A DNA stretch of 64,000 nt from a marine gamma proteobacterium HTCC2143. GTDB lineage: Bacteria > Pseudomonadota > Gammaproteobacteria > Pseudomonadales > Dasaniaceae. The position numbers were made by a program, and so were the translations under genes. Below are positions 8,322 to 18,800 of the stretch, one piece after another. How positions within the stretch are numbered: position 1 is the stretch's first letter; each line of letters starts with the position of its first letter. Where the stretch lies: NCBI GenBank assembly GCA_000169075.1, contig AAVT01000011.1:28467-92466 (forward strand), in the 5' to 3' direction. The notes beneath the pieces were generated by a model. The model searched no databases. It saw nothing but the letters and a program-made list of their open reading frames with translations, and was not told the origin of the DNA.

Positions 8322-11300
8322 TCATTGAAAAAGCCGTCTCCAAAACGGCCTCTGTGGCAAATCACTGACCATCTCACTAGTACTCTGCGGCACCGAATCT
8401 CCGGGCTTATCAATATTCGCCACGAACGCCGATATTTTCGCTGCTAGATTTTCGATAGTCGCCGACTCTACCTGACCCGAGTCGTAATCAAAAACCATAA
8501 CAAATCCCTCGGCATGGATTCTTGTCCAAAATTCCAGCGGCACTTCTGTTTCCTGTCGCTCCATATCTATTTGTGACAGTTTGAGATCAGCAAGGGCTTG
8601 AGGTCTGTTGCGTATATCCTGAAATGCAAAACTAATAGGCAGACACGCGGGAAACCACTGCTTTTCCAGTGGAGTATCTGCTACTAATTGCGCATAGCTG
8701 AGCTCCTGATGATCATAAAATATCCTCAATTGCGCCGCTATGTCTGTAACCATCACTCCAAGGTCACCCGTTCGCACATTTACTTCCATGGGAAGAGTAG
8801 ATACAAAACCGCCCACCAAACCGATAACGTCGGGCATGTAACGGCCGCTAACTGGCAGACCTATCACCAAGTTATTACGCTTCTCAGCGTCACTGCAAGC
8901 TTTAGCGAACAGTGCTAAAAGCACCTCGTGGAGTCGCACTTGATACAACTCGCAGAAGGTTTCAATCTTATCCAGAATATCACCATCGAAGTATAATTCG
9001 CGGCGTGTGTATTTATCTTTAGCGGCCTCGCTATTCACCAAACTTGAAACCTGACTGCCTAAATCAATAGCCTTTCGATGATAGGACAACGCTTCGCTGT
9101 CAGTAGGCTGACAAGCCACCCATTCGGTATAATCGCGAAACTGGAAGGATAAAGGGTCCAAAACAGCAGCCCGATTCTCCAAGGCAGCTCGATAGTACGC
9201 TTCAAGTTCACCCAGAAAAATATCAAAGGACCAACCATCAAATACCAATTGGTGAGCAGCAATGACTAAAAGATGTTTTTCAGCACTAATTTTATACAAC
9301 AAAATATTGCACAATGTTTCGTTAATAACTGAAAAGGGTAACAAGCCTCTTTGTCGTGCATCTGATAACACAGCAGACATAGGGTCCGTTTCATTGGAAA
9401 AATCTCTATACGTTGGCATTTCCAGCTCAGACATATGACGCAACACCAACTGGTACCCTTGCTCAAAGGGGGTTATCACAGTTCTCAGTGCTGTTTGTCG
9501 CTCCACAACCCGCTCAACACTCTTACTAAAAGCGGCCAGGTTCATCTCCCCCTCCAGCAACCAGGCTGCTGGTAAATTATTACAGGTGTTGTCCGGGTGT
9601 TTTAGCTGACGCTCCAATAAACGAGATTGCTCTTGGCTAAGCTGCCTTGCCGCAAATTGTGGTAATGCCACAGGCGCAACCACTACCTGTTCTTTAACAG
9701 GAGCAGCAGAAGTAATCTTTTCAGCAAGTGCTGACAGTCGATCAACAACTATGTCCGCAGGTTTTAGGCGAGCGCCAGATGCTATTTCTATTTGGCGTAT
9801 TGCCTGCAATGCCAACAAAGAGTGCCCACCTAGTTCAAAAAAATTATCTTCTCGTCCAATCGCACCACCAATCTTCAGGAGATCCGACCAAACAGACGCT
9901 ATAAGTTTTTCTGAATCTGTTTGCAGGACTTTCGCGCCCAAAATTGATGACGCACTCATCTCTGGACGAGGCAAGGAGCGCCGATCCACTTTCCCATTCG
10001 GGGTGAGAGGGATCTTGCTAATACTCAAAAAATACTGAGGCACCATATAGCTCGGCAGACATTCACGCAATTTTTTTCGAATACTAATCGTTTCCAATGC
10101 TCTATCAGCCACGGGCACACAACAAGCCACAACACGCACATCTTGCTCACCTAGATTCAACAGGTAGACAACCGCCTGCTCCACTTCAACACAGCTTTTT
10201 AATGCCATCTCTATCTCGCCAAGCTCAATCCTGTATCCTCGCAGTTTGACCTGATCATCAAGTCGGCCCAAATGCTGTATCTCTCCATTGGGAAGGGCTT
10301 TAGCCAGATCGCCCGTGCGATAAATTCGACCTAAAACAGGATGCGTGACAAATCGATCATCATTAAGAGCTGGTCGTTGATGATACCCCAAGGAGACTCC
10401 GGCGCCGCCTATACAGAGTTCGCCCGGTACAGAGACAGGCAAAGGGTTTAAGTTGTCATCGAGGACATAAACCTGTGTATTGGCAATAGGTCTACCTATG
10501 GTAATTAGCGCATCGCTTTCCTGGATTTTTTTACATGTAGACCAGACTGTTGTCTCCGTCGGGCCAAACATATTCCAGAGCTCACTGACACAAGAAACAA
10601 GTTCCAACGCCAAATCCTGAGGTAAGGGCTCGCCACCGCACAAGGCCTTAAGCTGCCGTCTGGACTTATCCTTGCCCCATTCACTTGTCAGCAGCATTCT
10701 CCATGTACTCGGCGTGGCCTGCATGATAGTAACTTGGCCTTCCTTCAATAATACAGCAAGCCGCTCTCCATCCTTTACATCATCACGACTGGCAATCAAC
10801 GTGGTCGCTCCCGTGACTAAAGGTAAAAACAACTCCAACACTGAAATATCGAAAGACAATGTTGTCACTGCCAACAAGGTATCACTCTCTGTACAACCCG
10901 GTCGGTCTGCCATGCTTTCCAGAAAGTTGATCAGAGCCCCATTTTGAATTCTAACGCCTTTGGGCTTTCCCGTAGATCCTGAAGTGTAGATAGTATATGC
11001 AGCTCGCTCTAGCGAGGGGTCCGGTAAATCAATGCTGACGTCACGCACTCCTGCCAATACAAGATCACCCATGTTCAAATGCTTAATCTCGGCCTCACGT
11101 ACGGCTTGCGGCGTGCTATCATCCTCTAATACTGCAGTCGCGCCACTGTCATCAAGCATGTAGAGCAAACGATCCGTCGGAAAATCAGGGTCTAATGGAA
11201 GATAGATTGCACCTAACTTCTGTATTGCCAATGTCCCAATTAACAAAGACTCAGATCGGTCACAACAAACGCCCACCACGGAACCCATTTGCACCCCTGC

Positions 11301-12821
11301 ATCTAAAAGCGCAGCAGCGCACTGGGAAGACAGAAAATCCAGATCACTGTAACTAAGCCGTTTACTTCCTGAAATTACGGCAATCGAATCTGGCCGTTGT
11401 TGAACCTGGAATTTGAACGCTGAAAGCATATCCAAAAACTGTCCGGATTTTACTGTCCGGTTGCTAATTTGAAGTTCTTGCGGAATACCATCTGACAGCG
11501 GCTGATTTCCTATTGAAATATCCGGCGTTGTAGTCGCAGACTGCAAAATGGCTTCTAATGACCGCATCCAGGAAACCATTGTATCTTCAGAAAACAGCGC
11601 TGATGAGTATGTTGCCTCTACAACTAAATCGTCAGCTGAAGGCATGATATTAAGAAAGATTTCAAAATTTTCTGCAGCACGAGGAACCGAAGCCACAGAG
11701 GCAGAGGCACTACCAAAATCCAATAGGGGCATAGGCTGGTCGATATTGAAAATTGTACTTATCAGTGGAACACGAGACCTTTCTACCGATATATTTTCGA
11801 GTAATTGACCGAAAGTGAAATTAGGATGTTCACTCGCATTGAGGACTTCTCTTTTAACCGCTGCCACCAAATTTGAAAAGGTGGTATCGCCGTCAAGATG
11901 AATCCGTATCGGCAAGAGCTGTACCATATGACCAACCATAGCCAGTTGATTCAGCGCAGCCTGGCCAGCAACGGGAAGGCCAACAACAATATCTTCATTG
12001 CCCGTTAAGCGATATAACAAGGCAAAATAGGCCGCGAGGATATAATTAACCAAACTGCATTTTTGTGCTGATGCTGCTTTTGGAAGCCTTGAAACCAGCG
12101 ACTTGTCAAAGTGATAATCGTAACGATTGGCACGAAAGCTTCGCAATGCCGGCCGAGGCATATCCAGAGGAAGATCCAGCGTTGGCGGCAAGTTTTGAAA
12201 TCGATCAATCCAATAATCCACATCAACATTGGAAACTTGTGAAGCCGAGCTCTGATCCGAAAAATCAAAATATGACGACACATTTGCAAGAGTTTTTGGG
12301 TTTCCGTCATTGCGATATAGCTCCGCCAACTCTGTCAGCAGCAAACCAATTGACCACCCATCACATATGACATGGTGTACCACTATGATCAGCTCGAAAC
12401 GTTCGTCCTCGAATTGTTTCACCCAAGCGAAAAATAGCGGCCCCTCTTCCAGATTCATTGGAGAAATAGCGATATTCTGCAACAGCTCATCGACAATACG
12501 TCGCCTTTCTTCAGGCTTATAACTCCGCAGATCTTCAAAAGGAATTAATACGGGCCAAGCTTCTTGCAAACAAATCTCATCTCCTAAAGATGAAAAAGTT
12601 GCTCGCAAGATATCATGGCGTTCGATTAGGGTATTACAACATTTCTTTAGCAAATCAAAATCGAGTGAGCCGATTATCGTTAAAGACACCCCCTCATTAA
12701 AAGCTGTATTTGCCTCATCACTCATTTTTGATGACGTGATAATTTCTTGTTGTGGTGCAGTGGTTGGACTTACTCGTAATATTTCGCCCCCGGCGAATGG
12801 ATCAAAACTTACTTCACTCAT
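8322..12821 (-). CDS. Non-ribosomal peptide synthetase, C-A-PCP-C, predicted glycine module
   Basis: This 1499-residue protein has four domains. A condensation domain (about 1-440) has an intact HHVICDG motif near residue 150. An adenylation domain (about 470-960) has 'YTSGSTGKPKG' near 615 and ends 'PNGKVDR'. A carrier domain has 'FFELGGHSLLAL' with the phosphopantetheine serine near 1000. A second condensation domain (about 1085-1490) follows. The ten A-domain pocket residues read by eye are D-I-L-Q-L-G-M-V-W-K, resembling known glycine codes. The last C domain has HQLVFDG, so glutamine replaces the second, catalytic histidine, and no thioesterase or reductase follows. Its ATG overlaps the stop of the megasynthase gene (12818-12821), with AGGAAG before it, so the two should act in sequence. 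Confidence 0.93.
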   Translation of the reverse strand: MSEVSFDPFAGGEILRVSPTTAPQQEIITSSKMSDEANTAFNEGVSLTIIGSLDFDLLKKCCNTLIERHDILRATFSSLGDEICLQEAWPVLIPFEDLRSYKPEERRRIVDELLQNIAISPMNLEEGPLFFAWVKQFEDERFELIIVVHHVICDGWSIGLLLTELAELYRNDGNPKTLANVSSYFDFSDQSSASQVSNVDVDYWIDRFQNLPPTLDLPLDMPRPALRSFRANRYDYHFDKSLVSRLPKAASAQKCSLVNYILAAYFALLYRLTGNEDIVVGLPVAGQAALNQLAMVGHMVQLLPIRIHLDGDTTFSNLVAAVKREVLNASEHPNFTFGQLLENISVERSRVPLISTIFNIDQPMPLLDFGSASASVASVPRAAENFEIFLNIMPSADDLVVEATYSSALFSEDTMVSWMRSLEAILQSATTTPDISIGNQPLSDGIPQELQISNRTVKSGQFLDMLSAFKFQVQQRPDSIAVISGSKRLSYSDLDFLSSQCAAALLDAGVQMGSVVGVCCDRSESLLIGTLAIQKLGAIYLPLDPDFPTDRLLYMLDDSGATAVLEDDSTPQAVREAEIKHLNMGDLVLAGVRDVSIDLPDPSLERAAYTIYTSGSTGKPKGVRIQNGALINFLESMADRPGCTESDTLLAVTTLSFDISVLELFLPLVTGATTLIASRDDVKDGERLAVLLKEGQVTIMQATPSTWRMLLTSEWGKDKSRRQLKALCGGEPLPQDLALELVSCVSELWNMFGPTETTVWSTCKKIQESDALITIGRPIANTQVYVLDDNLNPLPVSVPGELCIGGAGVSLGYHQRPALNDDRFVTHPVLGRIYRTGDLAKALPNGEIQHLGRLDDQVKLRGYRIELGEIEMALKSCVEVEQAVVYLLNLGEQDVRVVACCVPVADRALETISIRKKLRECLPSYMVPQYFLSISKIPLTPNGKVDRRSLPRPEMSASSILGAKVLQTDSEKLIASVWSDLLKIGGAIGREDNFFELGGHSLLALQAIRQIEIASGARLKPADIVVDRLSALAEKITSAAPVKEQVVVAPVALPQFAARQLSQEQSRLLERQLKHPDNTCNNLPAAWLLEGEMNLAAFSKSVERVVERQTALRTVITPFEQGYQLVLRHMSELEMPTYRDFSNETDPMSAVLSDARQRGLLPFSVINETLCNILLYKISAEKHLLVIAAHQLVFDGWSFDIFLGELEAYYRAALENRAAVLDPLSFQFRDYTEWVACQPTDSEALSYHRKAIDLGSQVSSLVNSEAAKDKYTRRELYFDGDILDKIETFCELYQVRLHEVLLALFAKACSDAEKRNNLVIGLPVSGRYMPDVIGLVGGFVSTLPMEVNVRTGDLGVMVTDIAAQLRIFYDHQELSYAQLVADTPLEKQWFPACLPISFAFQDIRNRPQALADLKLSQIDMERQETEVPLEFWTRIHAEGFVMVFDYDSGQVESATIENLAAKISAFVANIDKPGDSVPQSTSEMVSDLPQRPFWRRLFQ

Positions 12822-15800
12822 GGTCTTCCTACTTCGATATACTTCCCATTATTGTCAGGATCTTCTAAAAAATACGCTGGCTCTGCCTGAGCATTTTTCC
12901 CCAATCTAGCCCCTTTGGGAATACGAGACTTTTCATTCAGAAAGCGCTTTGCTACCACCATGTCGCCTTCAATTAGGCCATTAGATATTAATTTTGCCAG
13001 GGACTTCTTAAAAGCTATTAGTATTTTATCGACATCCTCTTTATTGTGCTCCGTCGTCAGGAAGTTCGGACGATACTGCTGAATATGAATACCCTCAAGC
13101 GTCATCAACAAAAACAACATATGCCCCCAGTGGGCACTCTCAGGCACTGACACATAGAATAAAGAAGTAAAACTCTCAAATGAAACTTCACACTTCATTT
13201 GTTCTATAAAACTCTTGGCTTCGGCCGTCATAAGCGATGTCTTTTTCTCCAGCCCCTCATAAAGCGACGGCCCATCGGCCTTAATACGATCTAACACGGC
13301 TTTAGCCGCTGTTAGCGCCAGCGGGTGTCGAACAAAAGTTCCCGCGAAGAACGTGACTCCGGCCTCTGGTATCGAGTCGTCACCATATTGCCAATGCCCT
13401 CCATCCAAGGCGTCCATAAACTTAGCTTTACCACCGATAATTCCGATCGGATAACCTCCTCCCACCACTTTACCGTAGGTACCCAGATCGGCATCAATAT
13501 CAAAACGCTCGCGGATACCACCCGCTGCCACCCTAAACCCTGTTACTACTTCATCGAGAATCATCGCGGCACCACAGTCTTGCGTGATGCTCCTGATTTC
13601 CTTCAAATAATTCTGGTCATTGAATTCCGGCATACGGCTTTGAACGGGTTCCACCAGTACAGCCGCTAACTCTGGCCCCAATTTTTTCAATACTTCCAAA
13701 CTTTCCGGGTCGGCCCAGGGCAACACCAACATATTGCTGGTCGTTTCACGACTAATTCCTGGGGCAGCAGGCAATGCCTGATAATCTTTACCAGCACGAT
13801 TGATAACTTCATCGGTGATTCCATGATAACTACCACCAAACATTGCCACCTTCTTGCGTCCGGTGACCGTTCTAGCCAGGCGTATTGCACCCACTACGGC
13901 CTCAGATCCGGTGCTAGCAAATGTACAACGCTCATTGCCGGTTAACTCACAAAACAGACGAGCCACCTCTCCTGCGAGTGGCGACTGTGGCCCTGTTTCA
14001 ATACCCAAATCCAGCTGCTGCTTAACAGCATCGGTAATAAAATCCGGCGAATGGCCAAAAAATATCGGGCCAAAGCCATTCGAAGTATCTATTAGCTCAT
14101 TGCCATCAATATCCCACAACTTTGACCCTTTTGAACGCTCCGTCACGATAGGAAAAACAATCTCTTTCCACTCCGGATTGAAGCCAGATACCGTGCGCGG
14201 GTCGGCCAGGTATTTACGATGTGTTTGTGTGTATTTTTTAGAGCCAGCATATTTTTTCTGGTAGCTATCCATGACTTCATCGATCCATAGCTGCTGCGCC
14301 CTGGTCAACTCAACCCCGAGCTTTTCTCTTACAATACGCGTACCCGGCGTTTGCCGAGCCACTTTTTTATCAGCGCCATCTTCCTTAGCGACAAGGGTTG
14401 ACTCGGCTGTATTTTCGCTTGCCACTGTAGGCTGTATTGCTGGCATCACGGAGGGGGCAGCGCCACCCAAAACCTGTAATTGCAACTGCATAATTTGCAG
14501 CTGCTGCTGGAAGAGTTGCTGCACTGCGTCGTCACTGGTGCTAGCCACAAATGCTGGCGGTATTTGCGGAGGCATACCTTGAGATACAGGTATTCCTTCA
14601 CCAGCAGCGGGTACCTGGACCTGACTTTTTTCCGGGGCAACTTCACTGGCAACAAAATCACTAAGCTCTCCGATACTGGTGTAATCTTCCACTAGATGCC
14701 GAAAGGTAAGCCCTATAGCAAACTCTTGTTCGATGGCTGTGGCCACCTGGGTTAGTAATAAGGAATCTAATCCCGCCTCACTAAAGTGATCATCAGCTTC
14801 CACGTCTCCCAAATCAGACCCTGTTACATCTTCCAACAGCTCACGCAATTTTCGCTCCATGGCCTGACGGTGCTGTTCTGTACTCATAGTTACTTCCTGA
14901 ATCGGTGCTATTAGTTGTTGAGGGCTTGCTGTATTGACGGGCGCTGCTGAAATCTGCGGCGTAGCTGCGTCTTCTTTTGATAAAGACAGCCAATGTTTAT
15001 CACGCTGGAACGCATAGCCTGGCAGCCTGGTTTTTTGCACATTGATGCCTGAAAAATGCGATGCCCAATCGACCTTGAAGCCCGAGGCCCACAACCCATT
15101 GATACATTGGCTAAACTCCTGAACAAATTCTTCGCCAACCGCACTACCTGTTGCAGCTGGGATCACTGTATTTTTAGCTTCAGCATTTTGACAAGCCAAT
15201 AACGACGACAGGGCTACCCCCGGTCCAACCTCGACCAATGCAATAGCCTGACCCTGGTAATACTCTCGAGTAGCGGTAACAGCATCGGCAAACAGCACTG
15301 GCTGACGCAGCTGCATTGCCCAGTAGGCAGGATCAGTCGCTTGCTGATCAGTCATTAATTCCCCTGTGGCGGTTGAAAAAACGGGGAGCGTTGGTGGGTG
15401 TTTTTTTATAGATGCTGCCAACTCTTCAATACCCGCGATTATCGGGTCCATCATTTCCGAATGAAATGCATGACTGGTATGCAATATTGAACTGGCGATT
15501 TTAGCTTTCGTGAGCTTTTCCATTGCCGCCTGGATAATATCCTCTGGCCCGGACAACACAATTCGATCAGGCGCGTTTACGGCGGCAAGACCCAAGCCGG
15601 TTGCCAGCAAATCATCGACCTCATCAGGCCCGGCTTTTACAGCCAGCATCTTGCCCGGTGGCATCGATTGCATTAGTGCTCCCCGCGCAGCAACTAATTT
15701 TACTGCATCATCAAAGCTAAATATCCCTGCCAATGCAGCGGCAGCAAATTCTCCAATACTGTGTCCAATAAGGAAGTCTGGTTGAAAACCACAAGACTGC

Positions 15801-18800
15801 AGGTAACGCGCCAAACCGTACTCAAACAAAAATAGTAGTGGTTGGGCTATCTTGGTCTGGTTAACATCAAGATTGATATCCTGATGTTTACCACCGTCAG
15901 TGATTATCGAGCGAGGGTCAAATCCCTGTTGCTGTAAAACAATTTTGCTGCCGCGATCCACCATACCGCGAAAATCTTCGTTCTGCTCATACAACCAGTG
16001 CCCCATCAATTGTCGCTGGGAACCCTGCCCTGAAAACATAAAACCCTGCACAGACCCTGTTACATTTTTAGCACGCCCAGTTGCGAAACGTTTTTTATCG
16101 GCCAGTTTATCCGCCAACTCCGCCGCTGTAGTACCGGTAACCGCGGCGCGATAAGGAAAATGTTGACGCGCTACTCTCGACGTATAGGCGGCATCTGCAA
16201 CAGAATAACCTGCTGGCTGTGTCTCAAAAAACCGCTGATAATTCGCCACTTGATTTTCAAGTGCCTGCTTGCTTTTCGCGGACAATAAAACCGAGAAACC
16301 GGGGTGTGGGGTCGCTGAATCTTTTCCGGCACTCTCTGACGGAACCTGCAGCGGCGACTTAAATTGTTCAACAATAATATGCGCATTGGTGCCACCCACA
16401 CCCAGCGAACTAACGGCTGCTCTCCGGGGCCCCTCACTATTCCAATCGAGCAACTTTTTATTGACATAAAAAGGAGTCTTTTCCAGCTCAAGTTTAGGGT
16501 TAGGATTTTCAAAATGCAGCGTTGGTGGGATCAAGCCTCTATTTACGGCCATCACGATCTTAATAAAACTGGCAACACCTGCCGCATGGATAGTATGGCC
16601 GATATTGGATTTAACCGACCCGAGCACGCAACTTTCCCCGCGCCTGCCGCCGCCATAACTCCGGTTCAATGCGGTCACTTCAATCGGGTCACCTAGCGGG
16701 GTTGCTGTACCGTGGGTTTCGATCAGGCCAATAGATTCTGGCGAAACTGCCGCTTTGGCCAGTGCCGAATTATAGACAGCCACTTGACCAGCAACACTTG
16801 GAGCCGTAAAGCTGGCCTTATTACCGCCATCATTATTAACTGCAAAACCTTTGGTAACAGCGTAGATATTGTCGCCATCCCTAAGCGCAAGATCAAGTCG
16901 CTTTAAAACCACAAAGCCGGCACCATCATTAAAGGTTGTGCCCGTTGCAGCTGCATCAAAGGGACGACAATGGCCATCCTTGGACAACATGCTGCCTTCC
17001 TGGTACATATAACCACTGTTTACAGGGGTGGTAATTGACACACCTCCGGCCAGCGCCATTTCACAGTCGCCACGCTCAATACTTGTGCAGGCCTGGGAAA
17101 TAGCAACCAGGCCAGTAGAGCAAGCCGTGTAGACATTAACACTGGGACCCGTAAGGTTTAACTTGTAAGAAATACGACTACTCAGGAAATCGGATTCATT
17201 AGCGAGGGAGGCATTAAAGAGTCCAAATTTACGCTTAACCTCTTCATTATTTAAAACATATTGCTGAAAGTATCGCGCCCAGTTCATTCCCGCAAAAACG
17301 CCGGTACGTAAAGTCTCATCACCAGGCTTACAGCCCGCGTCCTCTAGCGCATGCTGCGCCAGTTGCAGCATGATCCGTTGCTGCGGATCCATAATGGCAG
17401 CCTCAGCTGGGGAAATCCCAAAGAATGCTGCATCAAACTGATCGCAGTCCTCAACAATACCTCTGGCCCGCACATAGTTTGGATGATTACGCTCCGCCTC
17501 ATCCACTTCGCTACTCAGTGTCTCTTCAGTAAAAAAACTGATGGTTTCCCGACCATTTACCAGATTATCCCAGTACTCCTCAAGATTGTTCGCGCCCGGG
17601 AACCGACAGGCGATCCCAATAACCGCTATATCTTGCTGGCCAACACCACTCCGACTGATACTGCCAATCTCTGCTGCAGGCTGACTGTTATCCTGAGCAA
17701 AGAATTGTGCCTGTCTACGGACGGAGGGGTATTCAAAAACAAAAGTGGCTTGCAGATCACGTTCAAATTCCTTTTCAAATAACTCAGTCAGCCTCAAGGC
17801 TTCTAGAGACGTACCACCCGCATCAAGAAAATTGTCATTTTCACCTACTGATCTACCCAGAATTTTCAGCCAACAATTTGCCACTTGCTGGCTCGCACCT
17901 GCTACTGACTGCTTGGACACAAATGGATCCGGCAAACAAGCCTCATCCAGCTTACCATTCTGGTTTTTTGGCAACTTCTCTAAAGGAACGATAAAATGGG
18001 GCACCATAAAAGCCGGGAACTCATCCGCAACGCACGACCTAATCGCACCAGGATCGAGTTCCCCAACACCAACAATATAAGCCACCAACCTTTGCTGACC
18101 CTGTGGGCCAGCTTTCACCAACACCCGAGCATCTGCCACTTGCTCAAGCTGATTGATAAACACTTCAATTTCTTGTGGCTCTATTCGATGACCATCAATT
18201 TTTACCTGCATGTCATTGCGACCCAGGTAATCATAACACCCGTTTTCCAATCTAATAACTATGTCGCCGGTACGATATCCACGACGCGTAACTCCGTCAC
18301 GACACTCAAGCTCCAAAAAACGCTCTGCCGTCAGATCAGGCCTATTAAGGTATCCTAAAGCCACACCGTCGCCAAAGGCGATTAACTCACCCTTTGTACC
18401 GTCGGCTACAGGCTTTAGTTCGCTATCAAATACTTCGCAGTAGGTGGCATGGATCGGAAACCCTATGGGTATCTTTTTTAACGTCCCCGGAAAATTCCTT
18501 GGAATGGGGTACGCGACAGTAAACGTAGTATTTTCAGTCGGCCCGTAACCATTAATAATCTGGGTGTCGGGCAAGGCGTCCAAACCCTTGCGTACGTGGG
18601 TTACCGACAGCGCCTCGCCACCTATGAGCAACTGTTTGACAGACCGCAGACTCTCAGGCGCGTCTGAAATAATCGTATTATAGAGAGATGAGGTAAGCCA
18701 TAGCGTGGTTATACCCTCAGCCAAAATTTCCGCCAGGCGTTCATAGCTTGGCATAACGCGCCCCGGAACCACAACGCAACAAGCGCCATTGAGCAATGCT

